Part shown: one piece after another, positions 34,613-43,318 of the stretch
Numbering within the stretch: the first letter of the stretch is position 1
Layout: every line of letters starts with the position of its first letter
From: Salinisphaera hydrothermalis
GTDB lineage: Bacteria; Pseudomonadota; Gammaproteobacteria; Nevskiales; Salinisphaeraceae
Reading direction: 5' to 3' (one strand)
NCBI RefSeq assembly: GCF_040361195.1
Contig: NZ_APNE01000008.1
Length of the DNA: 64,000 nt
Translations under genes and position numbers: made by a program
The notes under the pieces: generated by a model
What the model was told of the DNA's origin: nothing
Seen by the model: only the letters and a program-made list of their open reading frames with translations
The model's database searches: none

Positions 34613-36667
34613 ATGGCTATTGCCGACGCAAGCAACGAATATCGCCTGAGCGCGAGTAATGACAGCGCCAATGCCAATGCGCTGATCACCGTGGTTGGTG
34701 GCGACGACAAGACCAGCCGTCGGCTGGCGACGCGTTTGCATACGCTGGCACCGCCCGATTGGGGGAGCCAGACCTTCGCCACGTTCGACGAGGCGATCGC
34801 CACGACCCATCCGCCGGTATCCCTGATCGCGCTCATCTGCGGCGAAGGCGACCGCTTCGATACGGCGATGCTGATTCAGCGCGTCGAGAAGGCAGCCAGC
34901 ATCCCGTTACTGGTCGTCGGGCCCGAAAGACGCCTGCCGCCGCGTGGCGCGTGTATCCGGGCGGGCGTGTGCCAGCGTGTCAATACCGACGAAGACGCCG
35001 ATCTGATCGACGCGCGCCTGTTGCGCGCCCTTGACATCGCCATCGATCGTCGACGCCTGCTCGAATTCGAACAACAAGGCGAACGGGCACGGGCCCGCCT
35101 GGATGGCGGCACGCTGGTCGGCGCGACGTCGCATTTCGCGCACCTGATCGGCGCCGAATCCAGCGAGGCGATCAATGGGCAGGCGCTGGGCAGCTGGCTG
35201 TCCAAGGGCGACGCTGCGCGCTTGGCCGCTGCCCAGGCTCGGCTGGACGATACCCAGCGACCGACGGGCCGCGGCGTCATTCTGCGCCGCGCCAGCGCGG
35301 GCGCCACCCATCCGCTTTCCGCCCATCTGTATACGGGCGCCGACCGCAGCCAATGGCTATCGCTCGCCCCGATCGAGGCGACGAGTGTCCCCATACTGGG
35401 CGCCAGCCCGACCGCCGACGCACGCATGGCGCTGCACCGGCATCTTGCGAGCATCAGCCGCTGGTCGGATACCGGACGGCTGCGCGGACTCGTGTTCGTA
35501 GCCATCGACGGCGTGCCCGCCCTCCAGCAACAGTTCGGTCTGGCCAGTACCGACGAGCTGATGGAGGAAATCAGCCTGTTTCTCATCGACAATCTGGGCG
35601 ACAGCGATCGCTGTTTCCGCTTTGCCGTGGGCGAGTTCGTACTCTCGATCGAGCGCGGTGCACCGGCCGAGGTCTCGGCCACCGCGGAGGCCCTGGTACG
35701 AGCCGTGGGTGACACCGAGTTCGGCACCCATCAACGCTCGGTGCACGTGACCGCGAGCGTATCGTCGATCACGCTGGGCGCCGACTCGGCGAGCAACGAC
35801 CGCCGCCTGCAGCAGTTGGTCGACAGCGGCTATCGTCTTCGCGATACCGGGGGCGACGCATTCCGCGAATGCGAGGGCGACCCGCTGGCCGACGCTCAGG
35901 CCGGCTCCGACGCCTGGCAGGCACGGCTCGAACAGGCGCTGGTCTCCGATCGTTTCCGACTGGCTTTCCAGACCGTTACCAGTCTGGCCGGCGACCATCG
36001 GCGCTACTACGATGTGCTATTGCGCTACGTGGACGACCACGACGGCATGATCATGCCGGCCAACTTCCTGCCGGCCGCCGAACAGGCGGGCCTGATGCCG
36101 GAAATCGATCGTTGGGTCGCGCGCCGGGCGGCGCGCGTGATTGCCGAACAGACGGCCCGCGACGTCGAACTCGCGTTATTCGTGAAACTGTCCAGCGCGA
36201 CGCTGGAAAACGCGCAGACGTTTGCCCAGTGGCTTGCCGACGACGAGACCATGGCCGCCATCGACCCGCAACAGATCGTGTTCTGCGTGCGCGAATCCGA
36301 TGCCCGCTCGCACGTAGCCGCCACTCGGCGCCTGGCGAGTGAACTCGACCGGCGGGGCTATCGCTTCGCCCTCACCCATTTCGGCGAGGCCAGCAGCCAT
36401 GCGGCGATGCTGGAGAACCTCGAGTTGTCGTTCATTAAGCTCGCCCCAGCGTTCGCACGTCAGCTGGCCGAGCAGAACAGCGAGGACGCTCGTTTGCAGC
36501 GCGTCGTCGATTTCGCGCGCGAGCATGGTATTCCGCTGATCGCGGAACACATCGAGGACGCCGCAAGCATGGCGCGTCTATGGCAGGCCGGCGTGAACTA
36601 CGTCCAGGGCCACTTCATCCAGGAACCGGACCCCGCCGCCCTGCAGCACGGCGAAACCATCGGCTGA
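34613..36667 (+). CDS. FimX-like protein with degenerate REC-PAS-GGDEF-EAL architecture
   Basis: 684 residues without a signal peptide. Order: a receiver-like region (~25-145) lacking a clear phospho-acceptor DD pair, a PAS-like region (~150-255), a GGDEF-like domain (~270-400) whose active-site loop reads AVGEF near residue 340, and an EAL-like domain (~430-675). There the EAL position reads DVL (YYDVLLRY, near 466) and catalytic acids look replaced; QGHFIQEP is the terminal motif. It is probably catalytically dead but may bind c-di-GMP, like FimX, which controls type IV pili. It starts 14 bases after epmB. With fimV in the window, a role in polar pili is plausible. Full catalytic loss needs structural alignment. 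Confidence 0.8.
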   Translation: MAIADASNEYRLSASNDSANANALITVVGGDDKTSRRLATRLHTLAPPDWGSQTFATFDEAIATTHPPVSLIALICGEGDRFDTAMLIQRVEKAASIPLLVVGPERRLPPRGACIRAGVCQRVNTDEDADLIDARLLRALDIAIDRRRLLEFEQQGERARARLDGGTLVGATSHFAHLIGAESSEAINGQALGSWLSKGDAARLAAAQARLDDTQRPTGRGVILRRASAGATHPLSAHLYTGADRSQWLSLAPIEATSVPILGASPTADARMALHRHLASISRWSDTGRLRGLVFVAIDGVPALQQQFGLASTDELMEEISLFLIDNLGDSDRCFRFAVGEFVLSIERGAPAEVSATAEALVRAVGDTEFGTHQRSVHVTASVSSITLGADSASNDRRLQQLVDSGYRLRDTGGDAFRECEGDPLADAQAGSDAWQARLEQALVSDRFRLAFQTVTSLAGDHRRYYDVLLRYVDDHDGMIMPANFLPAAEQAGLMPEIDRWVARRAARVIAEQTARDVELALFVKLSSATLENAQTFAQWLADDETMAAIDPQQIVFCVRESDARSHVAATRRLASELDRRGYRFALTHFGEASSHAAMLENLELSFIKLAPAFARQLAEQNSEDARLQRVVDFAREHGIPLIAEHIEDAASMARLWQAGVNYVQGHFIQEPDPAALQHGETIG

Positions 36668-36717
36668 TCGGCCCAACAGGCGCCCCGCCGGGCATGCGAG
36701 GCGCCGGGCGTCCCGGA

Positions 36718-38940
36718 CTACGGCTGGCGCGACAGCCGCTGCACCTGGGTGAAACCACGCGGCAGCCGCTTGCCACGCGACGCCCTCGGGCCGCGATAGG
36801 CATCGCGTTCGGCCGGTTTGAGCGTCATATGGCGCTTGCCGCTATGAATAACCAGCGTCTGATCGCCCGAAACCGCCTGAATGGCGATCACGGCTTCGCC
36901 GGCCTTGAGCGCGATCAGCTTGTTGCCCTTGCCCTTGGCGAGCTTGGGCAGCTCTTCCAGCGACAGGCACAACAACTGCCCGGCGGTGGTCACCACACAA
37001 ACCTCCGGGTCCTCGCCGGCCACCGTGGTCGGTGCCAGAGCGGTCGCCCCTTTGCCGGGGGTCAGCGTGGCCTTGCCGGATTTCTGTTTGCTGGCCATGT
37101 CGGCAAGAGTGGTCGCGAAACCGTTGCCGGCGGTCGACGCCAGAATACAAGACAGGTCTTCGTTGCCGATCGCCACGCCAACGAAACGTGCGCCGTCGGC
37201 CGGTGACAAAGAACCGGTCAACGGCTCGCCCTGGCCGCGCGCGGACGGCAACTTGTGCGCCGCCATGCTGTAGCTGCGGCCGGTGGAGTCGAGCACGATC
37301 AGCGTATCGTTGGAGCGGCCCGGCGCATCCGCGAGATATTCGTCCCCGGTGCGGTAGTTCATACCCATGGCGTCGACGTCGTGGCCCTTGGCCGAACGAA
37401 TCCAGCCCTCACGCGACAACACCACCGTGATGTTTTCGCTGGGCACGAGATCAGCTTCCGACAACGCCTTGGCTTGGTTGCGTTCGATCAGTGCGCTGCG
37501 GCGACCGTCGCCGTACTGCTCGGCATCGGCCGTTAATTCGTCGGCGATCAGCTGGTTCAGTTTGGCTTTCGAGCCGAGTATGGCTTCCAGCTTGGCGCGC
37601 TCGGCTTCCAGCTCCTCCTGTTCGCCGCGGATCTTGAACTCTTCGAGCTTCATCAAGTGCCGCAGACGCAGGTTGAGGATCGCGTCGGCCTGCACGTCGG
37701 TAATCGAGAAGCGATCCATCATCACCGGCTTCGGCTCGTCCTCGGTGCGGATGATATGAATCACCTCGTCGATGTTCAGATAGGCAACCAACAGGCCTTC
37801 GAGGATATGCAGCCGATCGGTGACCGCATCGAGCCGGTGTTCCAGACGCCGCGTGACCGTCGTCGTGCGATAGGTCAGCCACTCCGACAACAGATCGCGC
37901 AGATTCTTGACCTTCGGCGCGCCGTCGAGGCCGATCACGTTGAGATTCACGCGCACGTTCTTCTCGAGACCGGTGGTGGCAAACAGATGCGCCATCATCG
38001 CCTCGATATCCACCCGGTTGCTGCGCGGCACGATCACGAGCCGCGTCGGGTTCTCGTGGTCGGACTCGTCTCGCAGATCCGAGACCATCGGCAGCTTCTT
38101 GGCTGTCATCTGGGCCGCGATCTGCTCCAGCACCTTGGCGCCGGACGTCTGGTACGGCAGTTCGTTGATGACGACCTCGCCGGATTCGATCGTGTAGGTC
38201 GCGCGCACGCGCACCTGGCCATTGCCGGTGGCATACATCTGCCGGATCTCGGCCGCGGGCGTGATGATCTCGGCCCCGGTTGGAAAGTCGGGTGCCGGCA
38301 GGTGCTCCATCAACGCATCGAGATCGGCGTCCGGATTGTTCAGCAGGTGAATGGTCGCGCCCACTACCTCGCGAATATTGTGCGGCGGGATATCGGTCGC
38401 CATGCCGACGGCGATCCCGGTACCGCCGTTGAGCAAGACGTTCGGCAGCCGCGCGGGCAGCGTTTCCGGCTCGTCCAGCGTGCCGTCGAAGTTCGGTTGC
38501 CAGTCGACCGTGCCCTGGTCCAGCTCCGACAACAGCGTCGCCGCATACGCCGTCAGACGCGATTCGGTATAGCGCATGGCCGCGAACGACTTCGGATCGT
38601 CCGCCGTACCCCAGTTGCCCTGCCCGTCGATCAGCGGGTAACGATAGGTGAACGGCTGCGCCATGATTACCATGGCCTCATAGCAGGCCGAATCGCCATG
38701 CGGATGGAATTTGCCGATCACATCGCCAACCGTGCGCGCGGCCTTCTTGGGCTTGGAAACCGCCGACAGCCCGAGCTCGGACATGGCATAGACGATCCGC
38801 CGCTGAACCGGTTTCAGCCCGTCCCCGATGTGCGGCAACGCACGATCGAGAATGACGTACATCGCATAGTCGAGATACGCCTTTTCAGCAAAGGCGTTGA
38901 GCGGCAGGCGCTCGCTATCGTGTTCGAAAGTCGTGGCCAT
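36718..38940 (-). CDS. parC: DNA topoisomerase IV subunit A
   Basis: 740-residue DNA-cleaving subunit of topoisomerase IV, which decatenates daughter chromosomes. The catalytic tyrosine is Y124 in FAAMRYTESRLT. The quinolone-region motif HPHGDSACYEAM has Ser84 and Glu88, the usual sensitive residues. A C-terminal beta-pinwheel region follows. It is separated from parE by 455 bases containing a family 1 repeat, so parC probably needs its own promoter. Confidence 0.97.
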   Translation of the reverse strand: MATTFEHDSERLPLNAFAEKAYLDYAMYVILDRALPHIGDGLKPVQRRIVYAMSELGLSAVSKPKKAARTVGDVIGKFHPHGDSACYEAMVIMAQPFTYRYPLIDGQGNWGTADDPKSFAAMRYTESRLTAYAATLLSELDQGTVDWQPNFDGTLDEPETLPARLPNVLLNGGTGIAVGMATDIPPHNIREVVGATIHLLNNPDADLDALMEHLPAPDFPTGAEIITPAAEIRQMYATGNGQVRVRATYTIESGEVVINELPYQTSGAKVLEQIAAQMTAKKLPMVSDLRDESDHENPTRLVIVPRSNRVDIEAMMAHLFATTGLEKNVRVNLNVIGLDGAPKVKNLRDLLSEWLTYRTTTVTRRLEHRLDAVTDRLHILEGLLVAYLNIDEVIHIIRTEDEPKPVMMDRFSITDVQADAILNLRLRHLMKLEEFKIRGEQEELEAERAKLEAILGSKAKLNQLIADELTADAEQYGDGRRSALIERNQAKALSEADLVPSENITVVLSREGWIRSAKGHDVDAMGMNYRTGDEYLADAPGRSNDTLIVLDSTGRSYSMAAHKLPSARGQGEPLTGSLSPADGARFVGVAIGNEDLSCILASTAGNGFATTLADMASKQKSGKATLTPGKGATALAPTTVAGEDPEVCVVTTAGQLLCLSLEELPKLAKGKGNKLIALKAGEAVIAIQAVSGDQTLVIHSGKRHMTLKPAERDAYRGPRASRGKRLPRGFTQVQRLSRQP

Positions 38941-39062
38941 GGGCAGATTGTCTGTTCGTTAAACGTTGGCGGTCCGCAAATCAACGCGCACAGCCGCAAG
39001 ATGTATCGTCGGGCGTGCGGGCCAATGGTCGTGTCTCGCCGCCAGCCGGCTCATGCAGCTTA

Positions 39063-39330
39063 GGGCGTGTTGAGGTTTCGTGCGAGTCCGCGCCAAGCGC
39101 TGTTTTGCGGCAAGACGATGCGTAGCGAACGTAGCGTAGTGGGCCTACGCGAGAGAGCGACAACGCTGGATTGCCGCAAAACAGCGCTTGTCCCTTCGGG
39201 TTGGGCCGCAAATCGCGCCCGGCGGCGTTGCGAGCCTGGATCGTGGCTCGCCACGACACGGCGGCTCGAGCCTTGCCGGTCACGATTTGCGGACGCCAAC
39301 GCGGCGCTCGCACCAAACCTCAACACGCCC
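39063..39330 (+). repeat. Family 1 palindromic element, copy A (reference copy)
   Basis: 268 bases flanked by TA on both sides. The ends GGGCGTGTTGAGGTTT are perfect inverted repeats, extending imperfectly to ~27 bases. Hairpin 1: a perfect 19-base stem, AAGCGCTGTTTTGCGGCAA at 39095-39113 with its complement at 39171-39189, capped by GCGTAG/CTACGC. Hairpin 2: CCGCAAATCG at 39206-39215 with CGATTTGCGG at 39283-39292, with inner CGAGCC/GGCTCG and GTGGC/GCCAC. It lies between parE and parC. The remaining ~190 bases of that 455-base gap hold no recognisable gene. Confidence 0.9.
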
Positions 39331-39395
39331 TAGCCGCTTTGACTTATTTGCGCGCATTGGCGTTGATTTGCGGACTGATTTCAGGCCAAAGATCA

Positions 39396-41306
39396 CTAAT
39401 CCACCTCGGCCTCGTGGCCACGGGCCTCGAGCCATTCGCGGCGATCGGCCGCCCGCTTTTTCGCCAGCAGCATGTCGAGCAGCTCGTCGACGCTCTTGGT
39501 CGCGTCGTCGGTCGGTTCGATGCCGAGCTGGACCAGGCGCCGTGTGTCCGGCGCCATCGTGGTCTCGCGCAGCTGCAGTGCGCTCATCTCGCCCAGGCCC
39601 TTGAAGCGGGTCACGCTGATCTTGCGCTTTTTCTTCTCGTTCTCAAGCCGCTTGAGGATGGCATCGCGCTCGTCGCGATCCAGGGCATAGAACACTTCCT
39701 TGCCGGCGTCGATCCGAAATAACGGCGGCATGGCAACGAACACATGGCCGCGCGCGACCAGCGGTCGGAAATGGCGTACGAACAGCGCACACAGCAAGGT
39801 GGCAATGTGCATGCCGTCGGAATCGGCATCGGCCAGAATACAGACCTTGTGATAGCGCAGGCGTTCCAGGTTGTCCGAGCCCGGATCCAGCCCCAGCGCC
39901 ACCGAGATATCGTGAATCTCGTTCGAGGCCATGATATCGGCCGATTCGACTTCCCAGGCGTTGAGGATCTTCCCGCGCAGCGGCATCACCGCCTGAAAGT
40001 TTCGATCGCGCGCCTGCTTGGCCGAACCGCCGGCCGAGTCGCCCTCGACCAGAAACAGCTCCGAGCGGGCGGGATCGTCGGTCACACAATCGGTGAGCTT
40101 TCCGGGTAGCGCCGGGCCCTGGGTTACTTTCTTGCGCTTGACCTTTTTGGCCGAGCGCGCCCGGGCCTGAGCGTTGCCGATGATCTGCTGGGCCAGCATT
40201 TCGCCGGTCTCGGCGTGACGATTCAGCCACAGCGAGAAGGCATCCTTGACCGCGCCCGAAACAAAGCTGCTGATATCGCGCGAGGACAGGCGTTCCTTGG
40301 TCTGGCCCGAAAACTGCGGCTCGTTCATCTTCACCGACAGCACATAGGTACAGCCGGACCAGACGTCTTCCGGCGCGATCTTCACGCCGCGGGGCAACAG
40401 ATTGCGGAATTCACAGAATTCACGCACCGCCTCGGTCAGACCGGAGCGCAGGCCGTTGACGTGCGTACCGCCCGCGGCGGTCGGGATCAGGTTGACGTAG
40501 GATTCGGCCACCGCGTCCACGCCCGGCTGTTCGGGCGCGACCCAGGTCAGCGCCCAGTCGACCGCCTGGGTGCCCTCGTTCTCGCCGCCCTTGAACGCCG
40601 GCGAGATGATGGTTTCAACGCCCTCCAGCGCATCGGCCATGTAGTCGGCCAGGCCGTCGGCATATTGCCAGACGATATCTTCCTCAGCGGCTTCGTCGAC
40701 GAAGCGCACCTTCAGATTCGGACACAGCACGGCCTTGGCCCGCAGCAGGTGCTTGAGCCGCCCGGTGGCGAAACGCGGGCTATCGAAATACTGATCGTCC
40801 GGGGAGAACCGCAGCATGGTGCCCGTCTTCGACTTGGCGCAGCTGCCGATTTCGGTCAGGTCCTGGGTCTTTTCGCCGCCGGCGAAGCGCATCTCGTAGT
40901 GCTTGCCGCCACGCCAGACCTGTACGACCAGCTCGGTGGACAAGGCGTTGACCACCGACACACCGACGCCGTGCAAACCGCCGGAGAATTGATACTGCTT
41001 GTTCGAGAACTTGCCGCCGGCGTGCAGCCGCGTAAGGATGAGTTCGACGCCGGACACGCCGTGCTGGCTGTGCGTATCCACTGGCATGCCGCGGCCGTCA
41101 TCGACGACCGACAGACTGCCATCGGCATGCAGCGTGACGTCGATCGCCTTGGCATGGCCGGCCAGCGCCTCGTCCACGCTATTGTCGATGACTTCCTGGG
41201 CCAGATGGTTCGGCCGCGCCGTATCGGTATACATGCCCGGCCGCTTGCGGACAGGGTCCAGCCCGGTCAGGACTTCGATATCGGCGGCATCGTATTGACT
41301 GGCCAT
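39396..41306 (-). CDS. parE: DNA topoisomerase IV subunit B
   Basis: 636-residue ATPase subunit of topoisomerase IV. The GHKL domain has VDEALAGHAK and GGLHGVGVSVVNAL, and the TOPRIM domain has LVEGDSAGGSAKQARDRNFQAV, PLRGKILN and DADSDGMHIATL. At ~636 residues it matches ParE rather than the longer GyrB. It is flanked by family 1 repeats on both sides in the same orientation (39.06 and 41.42 kb). Confidence 0.97.
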   Translation of the reverse strand: MASQYDAADIEVLTGLDPVRKRPGMYTDTARPNHLAQEVIDNSVDEALAGHAKAIDVTLHADGSLSVVDDGRGMPVDTHSQHGVSGVELILTRLHAGGKFSNKQYQFSGGLHGVGVSVVNALSTELVVQVWRGGKHYEMRFAGGEKTQDLTEIGSCAKSKTGTMLRFSPDDQYFDSPRFATGRLKHLLRAKAVLCPNLKVRFVDEAAEEDIVWQYADGLADYMADALEGVETIISPAFKGGENEGTQAVDWALTWVAPEQPGVDAVAESYVNLIPTAAGGTHVNGLRSGLTEAVREFCEFRNLLPRGVKIAPEDVWSGCTYVLSVKMNEPQFSGQTKERLSSRDISSFVSGAVKDAFSLWLNRHAETGEMLAQQIIGNAQARARSAKKVKRKKVTQGPALPGKLTDCVTDDPARSELFLVEGDSAGGSAKQARDRNFQAVMPLRGKILNAWEVESADIMASNEIHDISVALGLDPGSDNLERLRYHKVCILADADSDGMHIATLLCALFVRHFRPLVARGHVFVAMPPLFRIDAGKEVFYALDRDERDAILKRLENEKKKRKISVTRFKGLGEMSALQLRETTMAPDTRRLVQLGIEPTDDATKSVDELLDMLLAKKRAADRREWLEARGHEAEVD

Positions 41307-41419
41307 CCACGCCCTCTAAAAAGCAATGTCGTACCGGCCGGCACGTTAAGCGTTTGGCCGGACCGTGGCAAGATGACGCGCCGGAGACCACGGCTTGGCG
41401 TACCGGGCGTGGCGTCCCT

Positions 41420-41728
41420 GGGCGTGTTGAGGTTTCGTTCGAGTCCGCGCCAAGCGCTCCCTGAAAATTAACCAAGGGCGGCAAGACGAGACGTAGCGAA
41501 CGTGGCGTAGTTGTTCTACGCGAGAGAGCTATAACGCTGTATTGCCGCCGTGTCGTTAATTTGTGGGCGCTTGTTCCGAAGGGTTGGGCCGCCCATAAAA
41601 AACTAACTAGGGGCGCCCGGCGGCGTTGCGAGTCTGGGTCGTGGAACGCCACGACGCGGCCACTCGCGCCTTGCCGGACACGATTTGCGGACGCCAACGC
41701 GGCGCTCGCACGAAACCTCAACACGACC
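41420..41728 (+). repeat. Family 1 palindromic element, copy B (longer subfamily)
   Basis: 309 bases upstream of parE and xseB. The left end is GGGCGTGTTGAGGTTTCG; the right end complement reads GGTCGTGTTGAGGTTTCG. Hairpin 1 has AAGCGC/GCGCTT and GGCGGCAA/TTGCCGCC pairs with an extra TTAA-containing bulge, capped by GCGTAG/CTACGC. Hairpin 2 contains GGCGGCGTTGCGAGTC and CGCGCCTTGCCGGACACGAT. A TA flanks only the right side. The 564-base gap between parE and xseB otherwise holds about 110 and 140 bases of unassigned sequence, presumably the two divergent promoters. Confidence 0.88.
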
Positions 41729-41870
41729 TAGCACGTTGACCCAGCCGAGCAATCGCCGACACTACGGGCGACCGGGCGCGAGCCGACCGATGCAACCGAG
41801 CCGGGATAGCCCTCGCGTCGGACGACGCCACACCCTACACTTTCGCTGTAACAGCCGGATGCCGCCGATC

Positions 41871-42167
41871 ATGAGTAAAGCCCCAACCGACAAAACGCCA
41901 GCCGCCGAAGCCGAGACCAGTGCCGATGCCCCACCCCTGGCGGCCTTCGAGAGCTCGGTCGCCGAGCTGGAATCGCTGGTCGAGTCACTCGAGGCCGGCG
42001 ATATCAGTCTGGAACAAGCGCTGGCCAAGTTCGAGCGGGGCGTCACCCTGGCGCGCCAATGTCAGACCATGCTTAAGAGCGCCGAGCTTCGGGTCGATCA
42101 ACTGGTAGGTCAGGCCCCGGAAGAACGGGTAGAGCCGTTCGCGGGACCCGTCAATACCGCGGACTGA
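41871..42167 (+). CDS. xseB: Exodeoxyribonuclease VII small subunit
   Basis: 98 residues. The core FESSVAELESLVESLEAGDISLEQALAKFERGVTLARQCQ is characteristic of XseB, which assembles several copies per XseA catalytic subunit to degrade single-stranded DNA. An alternative start four codons upstream exists. The usual partners ispA and dxs do not follow; instead a convergent GGDEF regulator ends eight bases away, so xseB is an isolated gene here. Confidence 0.93.
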   Translation: MSKAPTDKTPAAEAETSADAPPLAAFESSVAELESLVESLEAGDISLEQALAKFERGVTLARQCQTMLKSAELRVDQLVGQAPEERVEPFAGPVNTAD

Positions 42168-42174
42168 TGTCGAC

Positions 42175-43245
42175 TCACTGCATTAGACGATGATTCTGGC
42201 CGCCGATGGGCATAGGCCGTGCATCGTCGTGCGATTGAAACAAACGTACGCTCGCCTTGCCTTCGTATTTGACGCGATAAAGCGCCGAATCGGCGTTGTG
42301 CATCAGCTCATCCACGTCGTTGCCGTGCTCCGGGTAAAACGCGATACCCAGGCTGGCACTGATTTCGACCTCGATGTGACCGGTCGAGGTCGGCACCGCG
42401 ATCGGTGCCGATACCGCCTCGAGCACATCCTGACAACGCGAAAGGCAGGCCTGTTCGGAGTCGATATCTTCGATCAGTAGGGCGAACTCATCGCCGCCGA
42501 AGCGCGCCGCGGTATCGACATCCTGCAGCGTCTGTTCGAGCCGTCGCGCGACGTGCTCGAGCACGACATCGCCGGCGCGGTGACCGTAGGCGTCGTTGAC
42601 CGGCTTGAAGCCATCCAGGTCCATATAACCGATGGCGAAGCGGCCGGCGCGTCGTCGAGCCCGCTTGGTCATGCTGCTCAGACGATCCACGAACAACAAG
42701 CGGTTGGGCAGTCCCGTTAGCGCATCGTGTGTTGCCAGGTGCTGAGCGCGTGCTTCAGCACTACGGCGGATTTCGATTTCGCCACGCAACTGATTGTTCA
42801 CCGCATCGAGCTCGTCACGGGCTCGACGCAACGCTCGACGACTGTCGTACAGCTCGACGAAGTTGCAAACTTTGGCCTGTAACAGCCGTTCGTCGATCGG
42901 TTTGGTGATGTAGTCGACCGCGCCGAGCCGATAACCCTTGAGCCGGTCCATGTCGTCACTGGAGCCCGCGGTGACGAAGATGATCGCCGTGTCGCGCGTC
43001 GATTCCTCGCCGTTGAGCAGTTCGGCCACTTCCATGCCGTCCATGTCCGGCATCTGAACGTCGAGCAGAATCAGCGCGAACTCGTGGTCGAGGCATGCGG
43101 CAAGCGCATCGTTGCCACTGCCCGCCTCCACCACGTCAACGTCGATGCGCTGCAGCACCCGCCGCAGGGCAACGCGGTTGGCATAAAGATCGTCGACGAC
43201 CAGAACCTTGGAAGGCGCCGAGTCGTCATTCGAGGAATCAGACAT
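42175..43245 (-). CDS. Response regulator with GGDEF (diguanylate cyclase) output
   Basis: 356 residues: an N-terminal receiver domain with phospho-acceptor D62 (LILLDVQMPDMDG) and VTKP-type lysine (DYITKPIDE), a short helical linker, then a GGDEF domain with an intact active site (residues 250-254). It should synthesise c-di-GMP on phosphorylation. No RxxD inhibitory site precedes the active site (QDVD at that position), so product feedback may be absent. It follows cheR by 73 bases and is probably phosphorylated by the hybrid kinase of this cluster. Confidence 0.92.
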   Translation of the reverse strand: MSDSSNDDSAPSKVLVVDDLYANRVALRRVLQRIDVDVVEAGSGNDALAACLDHEFALILLDVQMPDMDGMEVAELLNGEESTRDTAIIFVTAGSSDDMDRLKGYRLGAVDYITKPIDERLLQAKVCNFVELYDSRRALRRARDELDAVNNQLRGEIEIRRSAEARAQHLATHDALTGLPNRLLFVDRLSSMTKRARRRAGRFAIGYMDLDGFKPVNDAYGHRAGDVVLEHVARRLEQTLQDVDTAARFGGDEFALLIEDIDSEQACLSRCQDVLEAVSAPIAVPTSTGHIEVEISASLGIAFYPEHGNDVDELMHNADSALYRVKYEGKASVRLFQSHDDARPMPIGGQNHRLMQ

Positions 43246-43318
43246 CCATACTCCCTACCCCTGATACGGGGTCACCGGCGCTCGCCCGCCTGCCGCATCC
43301 CCACGAACCGTACATCGT

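Noticed and set aside
37657..39063. 468-codon open frame antisense to parC
   Set aside because: Arg/Gln/His-rich translation without domains; parC is unambiguous.
39060..39333. Two near-identical small open frames on opposite strands (both starting MLRF)
   Set aside because: They arise because the family 1 element is an inverted repeat, so both ends translate alike; no protein signal.
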